Positions 8,952 to 18,144 of a DNA stretch of 64,000 bases are shown in pieces. The DNA is taken from assembly GCF_008014675.1 (NCBI RefSeq), contig NZ_VOXD01000024.1, positions 42,400 to 106,399 of the forward strand. The letters are read 5' to 3'. Origin of the DNA: Neolewinella aurantiaca (GTDB taxonomy: Bacteria > Bacteroidota > Bacteroidia > Chitinophagales > Saprospiraceae). A model generated the notes under the pieces. The model was given only the letters and a program-made list of their open reading frames with translations, had not been told where the DNA came from and ran no database searches. Numbering within the stretch: position 1 is the first letter of the stretch; every line of letters starts with the position of its first letter. A program made the position numbers and the translations under genes.

Positions 8952-10124
8952 ATGAAAACTATTTATAACTTTCTTCCCCTGCTCCTTTTAACCTTCCTTG
9001 CATCCTGCGGCAGCGCCCCCGATGAAACTGTCCCTACGGATCTGCCCGGTAAAAAGGAATTCCTGAAAACTAAAAAGGCTGAACTCCGTGCGCTTACTCA
9101 GGAAGTGGAAGCTCTTGAAAAGGAGATTTTCACCGCAGACCCCAGTCTGGCCCCTAAAGGAGCGCTGGTTGCGTATGAAACGGTTACTACCTCGTCTTTC
9201 GAAGACTTCGCCGAAGTGCAGGCTACCGTTCGTGCTTCTGAGTCTGCTTTCGCCTCGCCCGAACTCCCCGGGCGGATAGTGAGCATGAAGTTCGAAGAAG
9301 GCGATGCGATTCGTAAGGGTGACCTCGTCGCCGTAATCGATGTAGAAAACATCACGACCCAGCGTGCTGAACTCGAGAAAGCGGCGGAACTCGCCAAAGA
9401 CATCTACGAGCGGCAGCAGCGACTCTGGGACCAGAAAATAGGTTCAGAGGTTCAGTTCCTGCAGGCTAAAAACAACTACGAACGTACCCAGAAGCAACTC
9501 GCTACGATTGACGTACAAACCGCAAAGAAAAACGTGTACGCCCCGATTTCCGGAACGGTGGACCGCGTGATGATGCGCCAGGGAGAAACCGCAGCTCCGG
9601 GAGCCCCGATCCTCAGTATCCTGAACACCAACAAACTCGATGTGGTCGCGGACGCTTCGGAGGACCTGCTTACCAAGGTGAAGCGTGGCCAGAAACTGAA
9701 GGTGAAAGTGCCGGCACTAGACCTGGAATTCATGGGCCCAGTCAGCCGTATCGGTAAAACAGTAGACCCCGCTAACCGGACTTTTGAAGTCGAAATCGAC
9801 GTGCCGGGAAAATACCTCCGTGAGCTCAAAGCAAACCTCCTTGCGGTAGTAGAGGTGCTCGATTACAGCGCCGAAGACATCATTGTGGTAAGCCAGGATC
9901 AGATTCAGCAGGAAATCGATGGCCGCCGCTACGTTTTCCTGGCAGTGGACGAAGGTGAACAGGGTGACATCGCCCGCAAAGTGTACGTAGAAACCGGAGC
10001 ATCCTTCGACAACAAAGCCGTTATACAATCCGGGATTAAAGTGAACGACCGCCTCATCACCGCAGGATCACGCGGCCTTACCGATGGCCAGAAGATCAGC
10101 CTCAGTCAGAACCCGATTCAGTAG
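8952..10124 (+). CDS. RND efflux periplasmic adaptor (membrane fusion lipoprotein)
   Basis: 390 residues. The start is ATG 8952, because a lipoprotein signal (LLTFLASCGS) follows at once; the frame upstream to 8850 is not needed. It continues with a coiled coil (about 35-65), a biotinyl-lipoyl-like hairpin (GRIVSMKFEEGDAIRKGDLVAVID), a helical hairpin of about 60 residues, NVYAPISGTVDRVMMRQGE, a beta-barrel and a membrane-proximal domain. It should bridge the inner-membrane RND pump and the TolC channel. The lipobox codons (8998-9019) resemble the dispersed repeat. Confidence 0.93.
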   Translation: MKTIYNFLPLLLLTFLASCGSAPDETVPTDLPGKKEFLKTKKAELRALTQEVEALEKEIFTADPSLAPKGALVAYETVTTSSFEDFAEVQATVRASESAFASPELPGRIVSMKFEEGDAIRKGDLVAVIDVENITTQRAELEKAAELAKDIYERQQRLWDQKIGSEVQFLQAKNNYERTQKQLATIDVQTAKKNVYAPISGTVDRVMMRQGETAAPGAPILSILNTNKLDVVADASEDLLTKVKRGQKLKVKVPALDLEFMGPVSRIGKTVDPANRTFEVEIDVPGKYLRELKANLLAVVEVLDYSAEDIIVVSQDQIQQEIDGRRYVFLAVDEGEQGDIARKVYVETGASFDNKAVIQSGIKVNDRLITAGSRGLTDGQKISLSQNPIQ

Positions 10125-10305
10125 GTAGTAAATAGTGGACAGTGCCCGTTTTTTCATCACCCGCATTGAGTAGTAAAATGGCAAAAGCTCAACCTCATAA
10201 CGCAACAGCCATTTGCTCCACACGATCTGCGGCAGCAAGCCCCACTCTTACCGATAACCACTAAGATCGCAGTAGCGAAGCAACGCTACCAACTACCAAC
10301 TAAAA

Positions 10306-13300
10306 ATGGAACAGAACAAGAGAACATTCTCATTAACCAACCTTGCGGTAGACAACTCAACGAGTGTCTTCCTGCTCACCATCATGATCTTCATCTTCGG
10401 CCTTTATGCCTACGACCAGGTGCCCAAGGAGCAGTTCCCGGAGGTGAAGTTTCCTCAGGTATTCGTAAACACGCCTTACTTCGGTAACTCGGCGGCAGAC
10501 ATAGAGAGTCTGATTACCAGGCCGCTGGAAAAAGAACTTCAGGGCGTAGACGGGGTGAAAACGATTACTTCCACCAGCATCCAGGATTTTTCGGTCATTA
10601 CCGTTGAGTTCAATGCGGATGAAGACATCGATGAAGCTACCCGCCGTGTAAAAGACGCAGTGGATATCGCTAAACCCGAACTGCCATCCGATCTGGATTC
10701 CGATCCCACTATTCTGGAGATCAGCGCTTCTGACTTCCCGATCGTAACCGTAAATATGAGCGGGGATTTTCCTCCCGACGACCTTCGCCGCTACGGTGAG
10801 TTTATGGAGGAGGAAATTGAAGACATCAAGGGCGTAAACGACGTACAACTCAAGGGCGTTCAGGACCGGGAAATCGAGATTGCCGTTGATGTACGTAAGA
10901 TGGAGAGCCTGCAGATCAGCTTTCAGGACATCGAGAATGCCATCGGCAGCGAAAACCTAACGCTTTCCGGCGGTGAGATCGTGAACAACAATGTCCGCCG
11001 GGCCATCCGGGTCGTCGGTGAGTTTGAAGATTCCGCGGAGCTGGCCAATACTATAATCAAGAACGAGGGCCAGCGCCTGGTCTACCTGCGGGACATCGCG
11101 ACGGTGGAGTTCGGTTACGAAGACCCCATCAGTATCGCCCGGGCCAATGCCCTGCCGGTAGTGAGCCTTGATGTGATCAAAAAGTCCGGCGAAAACCTGC
11201 TCTCCACCTCCGACGAAATCGTGGAAGTAGTGGCACGGGTCAAAGAACAACTGCCGGAAGGACTTGAAGTCACCTTTTTCAATGATCAGTCAGACAACAC
11301 CCGCGATCAGGTGGATAACTTGGAGAACAGCATCATTTCGGGGGTGATCCTGGTGGTACTCGTACTACTGTTTTTCCTCGGCCTGCGCAATGCCCTCTTT
11401 GTGGGTATCGCGATTCCTCTGTCGATGCTGATGGGTATTCTGTGGATATGGCTCTCCGGTGTGACCCTCAACATCGTGGTACTGTTTGCCCTCATTCTGG
11501 CCCTGGGGCTACTCGTGGACAACGGTATCGTGATTGTGGAAAACGTTTACCGGTACATGCAGCTGGGCCGAAGGTCCGACAATGCTGCGAAGTTTGGTGC
11601 GGGCGAGGTTGCCTGGCCAATCATCGCGTCTACCGCAACGACACTTGCAGCCTTCAGCCCCCTGGCCGTTTGGCCGGGTATTGTGGGAGAATTCATGAAA
11701 TATTTCCCGATTACGCTGATTCTTGTCCTCGGCTCTTCCCTGGTTGTTGCGCTTGTGATCAATCCGGTTCTTGCCAAGACATTCATGCGGGTCGATGAGC
11801 GGGAAGAGACAAAAAAGGGGCGCATACGCGGGATGCGAAACACGCTTATAGGAGCAGGGATCATGATGATCTTTGGTATCCTTTTCGGGCTGGTGCTTGG
11901 CGCCAAGTGGTTCTTTAACCTGATGGTGATCTTAACGATCACTACTCTGGTGTACTACTTCCTCCTGCGCCCGGTTTCCTTCGTTTTTCAGGACAGGTTC
12001 CTGCCCTGGCTGGAAGGCAAATACAAGGGGCTCATCAACTTCTCCCTGCGTTGGGGGCGGTCTATCCTCTTCGGTACCATCGGGCTCTTCTTCTTATCGA
12101 TCTTCCTGATTTCTATCTCCAGGGTAACGGTCGAGTTTTTCCCCTCTGCCGATCCGCTGTACGTCAACGCCTTTGTGGAGTTACCGCTTGGGTCCGACAT
12201 CGAGGCGACAAACCTCGTCTCGAAGCAACTCGAAACCAAGGTACTTACTTTGCTGGAGCCTTACGGAGACGTCGTGGAATCGGTACTCACTCAGATCGGG
12301 GAAAACACTTCGGACCCCAATACGCCGCCCGAACCCGGCGTAACGCCGAACAAAGCCCGGATTACTGTCAGTTTCGTTCCTTTCCGGGAACGCGGAGGTG
12401 TGAGCACAAAAAAAATCATGGAAGAAATCCGTGAAGCCGTTCAGGGAATTCCCGGCGCAAAGATCAGCGTGGATAAGAACGCCGACGGCCCCCCGACGGG
12501 TAAGGCCATCAATCTGGAAATAACCGGAGAAGACCTGGAAAAACTCATCCCTCTGGGCGATGATATCATCAGCTACATCAACGCTCAGGGAATCCCCGGT
12601 ATTGAAGAATTGTCGGCCGACGTGAAGCTGGGTAAACCCGAGCTGCTCGTAAAAGTAGACCGCGAAGCTGCCCGCCGCTATGGCCTGAGCACCTTTCAGG
12701 TTGCCAGTGCATTACGGACCTCAGTTTACGGTAAGGAAGTGAGCAAGTACAAACTCGGAGAAGATGAGTTCCCGATCTTCATCCGCCTGAAAGAGGAGGA
12801 CCGCAACAGCGTCGATGCCCTCCTCGACCAGCGCATTACCTTCCGTGATCCATCCAACGGACGAATCACGCAGGTCCCGATCAGTACGGTAGCGAGCGTC
12901 GAGTATTCTTCGACTTACTCCAGCATCAAGCGTAAAGACCTGGACCGGATGATCACCATCACCTCAAATGTGCTGGACGGCTACGTCGGAAACGACGTCG
13001 TGCCTCAGATCGCCGAAGCAATGGAAGGGTACGATATGCCACAGGGCTTCAATTATGCCTTCACCGGCGAACAGCAACAGCAGCAGGAAGACTTAGGCTT
13101 CCTTCTGGGCGCCTTCGTTTTTGCCTTGTTCCTGATCTTCATCATCATCGTTGCGCAGTTCAACAGTATCAGTTCGCCGTTCATTATCCTTACATCGGTT
13201 GTGCTTTCTTTGATCGGGGTACTGCTGGGGTACTTCTTCTTTGGCGGAACGCTCTCGGTTGTATTTACCGGTGTAGGTATCATCTCGCTGGCGGGGGTAG

Positions 13301-13806
13301 TTGTGAACAACGCAATCGTACTGATCGATTACACGACGCTGCTGATGAAAGAGGAGTTGGAAAAACTCGGACTCGAGAAGATTTCCGATCTTGAACTTGA
13401 CGTAATCCGTGACGCCATCGTAGACGGCGGTTCTACCCGCCTTCGTCCGGTATTGCTCACTGCGATCACGACCGTTCTCGGACTCATTCCACTGGCCATC
13501 GGTTTTAACTTCGATTTCTTCAGCTTCATCGCAACATGGGATGGTCGTTATTTCCTGGGGGGCGACAACACTGCCGTCTGGGGCCCAATGGCTTGGACGA
13601 TTATCTACGGTATGGTATTCGCCACCTTCCTGACCCTGATCGTTGTACCCGTAATGATGTGGCTCATCTACAAAACCCGGCGCTCCATCAAGTCTGGTTT
13701 CCGCAGGCTTACGGGGAAGACTGACGGCGGAGCCGTCGAAGCAGAACCCGTAGATAGCGATACTTCTGATTCAGGCTCAGACAGTCATGACCTGATCGTG
13801 GAGTAA
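10306..13806 (+). CDS. RND (AcrB/HAE-type) efflux transporter permease
   Basis: 1166 residues, somewhat longer than AcrB. One membrane helix is near residue 25, with two large periplasmic loops (about 40-340 and 620-920) and two sets of membrane helices, the classic duplicated RND fold. The fourth helix reads LALGLLVDNGIVIVENV, so the first of the two AcrB relay Asp residues is kept and the second is Asn, as in many RND relatives. The second half has the matching VVVNNAIVLIDY. It is a proton-driven export pump in the inner membrane. The substrate is unknown, although the TetR context suggests small toxic compounds. A 180-base gap precedes it. Confidence 0.95.
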   Translation: MEQNKRTFSLTNLAVDNSTSVFLLTIMIFIFGLYAYDQVPKEQFPEVKFPQVFVNTPYFGNSAADIESLITRPLEKELQGVDGVKTITSTSIQDFSVITVEFNADEDIDEATRRVKDAVDIAKPELPSDLDSDPTILEISASDFPIVTVNMSGDFPPDDLRRYGEFMEEEIEDIKGVNDVQLKGVQDREIEIAVDVRKMESLQISFQDIENAIGSENLTLSGGEIVNNNVRRAIRVVGEFEDSAELANTIIKNEGQRLVYLRDIATVEFGYEDPISIARANALPVVSLDVIKKSGENLLSTSDEIVEVVARVKEQLPEGLEVTFFNDQSDNTRDQVDNLENSIISGVILVVLVLLFFLGLRNALFVGIAIPLSMLMGILWIWLSGVTLNIVVLFALILALGLLVDNGIVIVENVYRYMQLGRRSDNAAKFGAGEVAWPIIASTATTLAAFSPLAVWPGIVGEFMKYFPITLILVLGSSLVVALVINPVLAKTFMRVDEREETKKGRIRGMRNTLIGAGIMMIFGILFGLVLGAKWFFNLMVILTITTLVYYFLLRPVSFVFQDRFLPWLEGKYKGLINFSLRWGRSILFGTIGLFFLSIFLISISRVTVEFFPSADPLYVNAFVELPLGSDIEATNLVSKQLETKVLTLLEPYGDVVESVLTQIGENTSDPNTPPEPGVTPNKARITVSFVPFRERGGVSTKKIMEEIREAVQGIPGAKISVDKNADGPPTGKAINLEITGEDLEKLIPLGDDIISYINAQGIPGIEELSADVKLGKPELLVKVDREAARRYGLSTFQVASALRTSVYGKEVSKYKLGEDEFPIFIRLKEEDRNSVDALLDQRITFRDPSNGRITQVPISTVASVEYSSTYSSIKRKDLDRMITITSNVLDGYVGNDVVPQIAEAMEGYDMPQGFNYAFTGEQQQQQEDLGFLLGAFVFALFLIFIIIVAQFNSISSPFIILTSVVLSLIGVLLGYFFFGGTLSVVFTGVGIISLAGVVVNNAIVLIDYTTLLMKEELEKLGLEKISDLELDVIRDAIVDGGSTRLRPVLLTAITTVLGLIPLAIGFNFDFFSFIATWDGRYFLGGDNTAVWGPMAWTIIYGMVFATFLTLIVVPVMMWLIYKTRRSIKSGFRRLTGKTDGGAVEAEPVDSDTSDSGSDSHDLIVE

Positions 13807-13835
13807 GGTGATCTACTGACCTGGTTATTGACGGA

Positions 13836-13893
13836 AGAACTCCGGCTCTGGGCGCGCTGTTTTCAGTTGCACCGGGCCGGAGTTCTGTCGTTT
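13836..13893 (+). terminator. Terminator of the RND efflux operon
   Basis: AGAACTCCGGC (13836-13846) pairs exactly with GCCGGAGTTCT (13876-13886), and GTCGTTTT follows. It lies 30 bases past the pump stop codon. The loop is long (29 bases), so termination strength is uncertain. Confidence 0.6.
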
Positions 13894-13896
13894 TAC

Positions 13897-13920
13897 ATTG
13901 CACCTGCGGCCGCGCCTTTT
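13897..13920. repeat. Dispersed element copy upstream of ruvX
   Basis: ATTGCACCTGCGGCCGCGCC, an intact copy of the dispersed element in reverse orientation. It is about 50 bases before the ruvX coding start. Confidence 0.6.
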
Positions 13921-13965
13921 AAAACCAAAGTTGCCACTCAACGTTTCCCTAAGCAGAAATAACAG

Positions 13966-14382
13966 ATTATCAAAAGAATTCTCGCAATAGACTATGGCTC
14001 CAAGAAGTGCGGTCTGGCGGCTTCCGACCCTCTGCGCATCATCGCAACGGGCCTGGATACGGTGCCGACCTGGCAGCTTTTTGACTGGCTGGAAAAGTAC
14101 TTGGCCACCGAACCCGTTGGGGATCTTGTGATCGGAGAAAGTCTGCATAAAGACGGAACACCGAACAAGATTAATGCTCAGATTGTCGGGTTTGAACGTA
14201 AGTTCGCCAAACTATATCCGGATATTAATTTGCATCGCCAAGACGAGTACCTAACCTCCAAACGCGCTATGCAGGCTATGATTGAATCCGGGGTGCCGCG
14301 AATGAAGCGACGGGAGAAAGAAAGGGTGGATAAAATTGCCGCTACTATCATTCTTCAGGATTTCATGGAATCTATCCGTTAA
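13966..14382 (+). CDS. ruvX: Putative Holliday junction resolvase RuvX (YqgF), non-ATG start
   Basis: About 138 residues. The first conventional start in frame is GTG 14062, but conserved sequence extends upstream of it: RILAIDYGSKKCGLAASDPL holds the first catalytic Asp in the family DYG motif. The frame opens after a TAA at 13960-13962, and the only candidates are ATT 13966, ATC 13969 or ATT 13978, so I place the start at ATT 13966. Later motifs are IGESLHKDGT and DEYLTSKRA, with the terminal DKIAATIILQDFME. RuvX-like RNase H-fold nucleases act on branched nucleic acid or rRNA precursors. It is followed closely by def. Confidence 0.85.
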   Translation: MIKRILAIDYGSKKCGLAASDPLRIIATGLDTVPTWQLFDWLEKYLATEPVGDLVIGESLHKDGTPNKINAQIVGFERKFAKLYPDINLHRQDEYLTSKRAMQAMIESGVPRMKRREKERVDKIAATIILQDFMESIR

Positions 14383-14386
14383 GGTC

Positions 14387-14394
14387 TACTTTTG
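14387..14394 (+). promoter_or_regulatory. TAnnTTTG -7 element upstream of def
   Basis: TACTTTTG, 36 bases before the def ATG and just after the ruvX stop. It suggests that def has its own promoter. Confidence 0.5.
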
Positions 14395-14430
14395 CCGCCG
14401 TTAATGATTTGAGACGTAATAAAAAAACAC

Positions 14431-14985
14431 ATGATTCTTCCAATTTATGCCTACGGCCAGCCTGTGCTGAAAAAAGTGGCAAAAAATATCTCTCCTGATT
14501 ATGAGGGCCTGGAACAACTGATCGCAGACATGTGGGAGACCATGGAAAACGCCAACGGCGTTGGACTGGCGGCCCCGCAAATAGGCAAAGACATTCGTCT
14601 TTTCATAATCGACAGCGCACCGATGTTCGATGAGGGCGAAGAAGACAAAGGCCTCAAAATGGTATTCATCAACGCCGAAATAATCGAAGAATCGGGTAAA
14701 GATGTATCTTATTCCGAAGGCTGCCTCAGTATTCCGGAAATCACCGGAGACGTCGAACGCCCCGAAACCATCGTGATGACCTGGCTCGACGAAAATTTTG
14801 AGCCCCACGAGGCTACCTTCACGGATATGAACGCCCGGGTAATTCAGCACGAATACGATCACATCGAGGGTATTCTGTTTACCGAACACCTCAAGCCGCT
14901 CAAAAAGCGAATGGTGAAACGCCGGCTGGAAAAAATCCGGAAAGGTGAAATCCATCCTGATTACCGAATGAAGTTCATCAGGTAA
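14431..14985 (+). CDS. def: Peptide deformylase
   Basis: 184 residues with all three family motifs: GVGLAAPQ (43-50), EGCLS (96-100) and QHEYDH (139-144). The Cys and two His residues bind the catalytic metal, and the Glu is the general base. It removes the formyl group from nascent proteins in the cytoplasm. It sits 48 bases after ruvX, with a -7 element between them. The strong hairpin at 14992-15036 follows. Confidence 0.97.
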   Translation: MILPIYAYGQPVLKKVAKNISPDYEGLEQLIADMWETMENANGVGLAAPQIGKDIRLFIIDSAPMFDEGEEDKGLKMVFINAEIIEESGKDVSYSEGCLSIPEITGDVERPETIVMTWLDENFEPHEATFTDMNARVIQHEYDHIEGILFTEHLKPLKKRMVKRRLEKIRKGEIHPDYRMKFIR

Positions 14986-14991
14986 AACAGC

Positions 14992-15036
14992 AAGCCAGGG
15001 AGCTTGGAATTAATTTCCGGCTCCCTGGCTTTTTTC
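14992..15036. terminator. Bidirectional terminator between def and the DUF2461 gene
   Basis: AAGCCAGGGAGC (14992-15003) pairs with GCTCCCTGGCTT (15020-15031) and is followed by a T run. It separates convergent genes, and on the minus strand a short T tract also follows. Confidence 0.85.
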
Positions 15037-15053
15037 TTTCCTGCTTCTGGTTA

Positions 15054-15746
15054 TTACACGATCAACTCGCCGTTGGCATCGGTCGTGAGTACTTCCGTGA
15101 AGAAATCGAAAAAAGGCCGGAGGGTCAGCGTTGCTTCGTGCGCCATATCGAGGAAGCCATCGGATAGTACTTCCTCATCCGTGAAATCCCTGCCGGCGTA
15201 AAACTGCTTGTACCGCAGCAGGTCGATGTTTTTATGGTCTTTATCGTAACCTCTCGGAGCGGTCTTCAGTTGTTCCCCCTGGAGCGTGCCGAAAATGCGG
15301 ACGAAGTCTTTATCGTTGATAATCTCGCGAAGTTCCGTGGCATCGATGGCTAACTCTTCGCGCATTCGCTTGAGATCGTGCTTTTCCATGCCGTAAAATC
15401 CGCCGCCGATAAAACTGCGCCAGTCGCCTACGGGAGAGATGTTGTAGTAATAGCCGCCACGCCGCAGTTTGCCATCGCGGACAAACTGGCCGGCAAAGTT
15501 GGTTTTATACGGATCCTTATTCTTGCTGAAGCGGACATCGCGGTAAATCCTGAACATCGATTTTTTGCCGTTCTCGGTAGCCAGTACATCGGTTTCGGAC
15601 AGGCGATCCAGCAGGGCCTGAGCAAATTCAGCTACGTTCTCGCGGCCGGCTTCGTACTTGTCTTTGTTCTCCTTGAACCATTCTCGGTCGTTGTTCTTCG
15701 CGAGTTGGTTGAGGAAGCTTAGGGTGGATTTTTTAATTATGGCCAC
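15054..15746 (-). CDS. DUF2461 domain-containing protein
   Basis: 230 residues. The sequence begins STLSFLNQLAKNNDREWFKENK and later contains FRIYRDVRFSKNKDPYKTNF, both hallmarks of DUF2461 (TIGR02453 type). A GGYYYNISP segment follows. It is soluble, without signal peptide or membrane segment. Its role is unknown. The start is GTG 15746, since no ATG is available nearby. The promoter is probably the palindromic site at 15795-15811, shared with the divergent ABC exporter. Confidence 0.85.
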   Translation of the reverse strand: MAIIKKSTLSFLNQLAKNNDREWFKENKDKYEAGRENVAEFAQALLDRLSETDVLATENGKKSMFRIYRDVRFSKNKDPYKTNFAGQFVRDGKLRRGGYYYNISPVGDWRSFIGGGFYGMEKHDLKRMREELAIDATELREIINDKDFVRIFGTLQGEQLKTAPRGYDKDHKNIDLLRYKQFYAGRDFTDEEVLSDGFLDMAHEATLTLRPFFDFFTEVLTTDANGELIV

Positions 15747-15794
15747 TGGTTATTATTTTGGTTCGTTGGCAAAGTCTCTCTTAGGTCACCGTAA

Positions 15795-15811
15795 CAAAGG
15801 TAGTACCTTTG
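15795..15811. promoter_or_regulatory. Palindrome holding two divergent -7 elements
   Basis: CAAAGGTAGTACCTTTG is a perfect palindrome around one base. It carries TACCTTTG on the plus strand (15804-15811, towards the ABC exporter) and TACCTTTG on the minus strand (15802-15795, towards the DUF2461 gene). The two -7 elements are back to back, so simultaneous initiation in both directions seems unlikely. Confidence 0.5.
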
Positions 15812-15895
15812 CTACCTCTAATGTGCGGCAGGTGAAATCCCAACGAATCAAAAGACGAGAGCGTTCATTCAGGTGAGCCGGAGGCTATTCAAATA

Positions 15896-15940
15896 CCAAC
15901 GCTCCAAAACCCCAACGAACCAACGCTCCAACCGACCAAA
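15896..15940. repeat. CCAACG/AACC-type short repeats before an ABC exporter gene
   Basis: Repeats CCAACGCTCCAA twice, with CCCAACGAACC between. It ends 8 bases before the exporter ATG. Similar CCAACGAACC units occur at 17041-17072 inside the same gene, on the other strand at about 15760-15772, and near 23760 and 46900. Confidence 0.55.
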
Positions 15941-15948
15941 GTAAAAAT

Positions 15949-17826
15949 ATGACTTCCTTTCGCCGCTTACTCGGCTATATGGCCAACTACCGCGGCCTCG
16001 TCGCGCTGGCTATTGTATCCAACATTCTTACGGCGGTATTCACGCTGGTGGCCGTGCCTTTGTTTCAGCCTTTTCTCAACCTTTTGTTCGAGCAGGTGGA
16101 CCTGGTGAACACCGCTCCCGAGCGCATCAGTTCGATGGCCGATTTTGAGCACCAGATGAACTACATGCTCAGTCAGTGGATCATCGACCTGGGGAAGGAA
16201 ACCGCGCTGGCGTACGTCTGTGGCTTCATCCTGTTGAGCTTTTTGCTGAAAAACCTTTTTCGCTACTTGGCCTTGTTCTTCATGTCGCCGGTGCGGAGCG
16301 GTGTTATCCGCGACCTGCGCAACGAGCTCTATGCCCACCTCTTACACTTGCCCCTCGGCTATTTTTCGGAAGAACGGAAGGGGAATTTGCTGAGCCGGAT
16401 TACCTCTGATGTACAAGAGGTGGAGGCAAGCATTCTCAACGTCCTCGAAGCGATTTTCCGGGAGCCGTTTATCATCGTGGGAGCCCTCACGTATATGATC
16501 GTGCTCAGCCCGGGCCTGACGGTTTTCGTCTTCGGTCTGATGGTATTTACCGGCGTCGTGATCGGAGGTGTCGGTAAACGGCTGAAGCGGAGCAGCACGG
16601 TGGTTCAGGAAAACCTGGCTGACATTGTCAGCCGTACGGAGGAGAGCCTTGGTGGGCTGCGCATCATCAAAAGTTTTGGTGCCGAAAAATTTCAGGGCGA
16701 ACGGTTCGCCGAACTCAACGATACCTATCGGCGTAGCCTGATTCGTTTGCTTTGGCGTCGTGATCTGTCGAGCCCGCTGACCGAATTCCTGGGCATAGCA
16801 ACGGTCGCGCTTTTGCTCTGGTACGGCTCGCGGCAGGTGTTTGGCGGAGAGATGAGCGGGGGAGCTTTCCTCAGTTTCATTTTCGCTTTTTATATGGTTA
16901 TCGATCCGGCCAAAAACCTCAGTAAGGCCTGGTACAATATCCAGAAAGGCCTGGGCGCACTGGGCCGGGTAGAGGAGGTACTGGACATCGAAAACCCGCT
17001 GCAGCCAACACTCAAACATTTCGAAGAACCAACAGCCCAGCGAAACAAAACTCCAACGAACCAACCAGCCAATACGGCGCGGACGCAGGATGCAATGCAG
17101 GTTGGACTGCGCATCGAAGACGTCAGCTTTCGCTACACACCCGACGCTCCGGATGTACTGAGAAACATCACCATCGATCTGCCGAAGGGCAAAGTGGTTG
17201 CCCTGGTGGGCAACTCCGGCGGCGGGAAATCCACCATCGCCGATTTACTCCCCCGCTTCTATGATCCTACCCTCGGCCGGATCACCCTCGATGGCAAAGA
17301 CCTCCGGGAATACAGCCTCGAAAACGTCCGCAGGCACTTCGGCATCGTATCGCAGGAGGCGATCCTCTTCAACGATACCATCTACAACAACATCGTCTTC
17401 GGCCTGAAGAACATAACCGAGGTACAGGTACACGAAGCCGCCCGTATCGCCAACGCTCACGATTTCATCATTGAAACCCCGAATGGCTACCAGACCAACA
17501 TCGGGGACCGGGGCAGCAAGCTCTCCGGTGGGCAACGCCAGCGCATCACGATTGCCCGTGCCATCCTCCGGAATCCCGACGTACTCATTCTCGACGAAGC
17601 CACCTCCGCCCTCGATTCCGAATCCGAACGCCTCGTTCAGGATGCGCTCCAAAAACTGATGAACGGCCGCACGGCCCTCGTTATCGCTCACCGACTGAGT
17701 ACCATCCAGAAAGCCGACGAAATCGTTGTGCTCGATCACGGCCGCATCCTCGAACGGGGAACCCACGCCGAATTGCTGGCCCAAGACGGAGCCTACCGCA
17801 AACTGGTCGAATTACAGGAAGTGTAA
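15949..17826 (+). CDS. ABC transporter, fused permease and ATPase (MsbA/exporter type)
   Basis: 625 residues. Six membrane helices lie in about residues 1-335. The ATPase has Walker A GNSGGGKST near 422, LSGGQRQR near 525, Walker B VLILDEATSALD near 545 and the H-loop IAHRLST near 583. It should work as a homodimeric exporter in the inner membrane, possibly of lipid or peptide. The linker (about 355-385) is low-complexity, rich in Pro, Thr, Asn and Gln. It is encoded by CCAACGAACC-type repeats plus one copy of the dispersed element (17076-17097), so repeat DNA seems to have entered the gene at a tolerant site. Confidence 0.93.
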   Translation: MTSFRRLLGYMANYRGLVALAIVSNILTAVFTLVAVPLFQPFLNLLFEQVDLVNTAPERISSMADFEHQMNYMLSQWIIDLGKETALAYVCGFILLSFLLKNLFRYLALFFMSPVRSGVIRDLRNELYAHLLHLPLGYFSEERKGNLLSRITSDVQEVEASILNVLEAIFREPFIIVGALTYMIVLSPGLTVFVFGLMVFTGVVIGGVGKRLKRSSTVVQENLADIVSRTEESLGGLRIIKSFGAEKFQGERFAELNDTYRRSLIRLLWRRDLSSPLTEFLGIATVALLLWYGSRQVFGGEMSGGAFLSFIFAFYMVIDPAKNLSKAWYNIQKGLGALGRVEEVLDIENPLQPTLKHFEEPTAQRNKTPTNQPANTARTQDAMQVGLRIEDVSFRYTPDAPDVLRNITIDLPKGKVVALVGNSGGGKSTIADLLPRFYDPTLGRITLDGKDLREYSLENVRRHFGIVSQEAILFNDTIYNNIVFGLKNITEVQVHEAARIANAHDFIIETPNGYQTNIGDRGSKLSGGQRQRITIARAILRNPDVLILDEATSALDSESERLVQDALQKLMNGRTALVIAHRLSTIQKADEIVVLDHGRILERGTHAELLAQDGAYRKLVELQEV

Positions 17827-17842
17827 GGATGGAAGGGGGGGC

Positions 17843-18006
17843 AGGGCTGACGCATAGGATTCGATTTTAAGCTTTCAGCTCGAGGTCATAGTCACCACCT
17901 AAGAGCTTGCAACCCAAAACGCGTAGCGTTTTCACTAGCCCATTCCCCGTGGGGAGGGGTTGAAGTGTAGGGTTAACACGGCTTAACTAGCCTATGCGTT
18001 AGCCCT
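17843..18006. repeat. 164-bp element with 16-bp terminal inverted repeats, MITE-like
   Basis: AGGGCTGACGCATAGG (17843-17858) is matched by CCTATGCGTTAGCCCT (17991-18006), 15 of 16 bases complementary. Inside lie two more hairpins, AAAACGCgtaGCGTTTT (near 17915) and CCCCgtGGGG (near 17946). There is no coding capacity. A flanking target-site duplication is not clear. The element fills most of the 318-base gap between the ABC exporter and the helicase. Confidence 0.55.
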
Positions 18007-18067
18007 GAAGGGGAGGCTGCCGACCTGTCTGTAGCCAGACTGTAAATTCTTCATTAAAAGGATCCGT

Positions 18068-18110
18068 GGAGTAAAACTCCTCCACCAGAATAGCGGTAGT
18101 GTTTTACTCC
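18068..18110. promoter_or_regulatory. Perfect 10-bp inverted repeat upstream of the helicase gene
   Basis: GGAGTAAAAC (18068-18077) and GTTTTACTCC (18101-18110) are exact reverse complements, 33 bases apart start to start (about three helical turns). They end 20 bases before a TATCTTGC element and 35 bases before the helicase ATG. The site could bind a dimeric regulator on one DNA face or form an RNA hairpin. Confidence 0.5.
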
Positions 18111-18144
18111 AATTAACAGATTCCTCCAGTATCTTGCCCGTACC

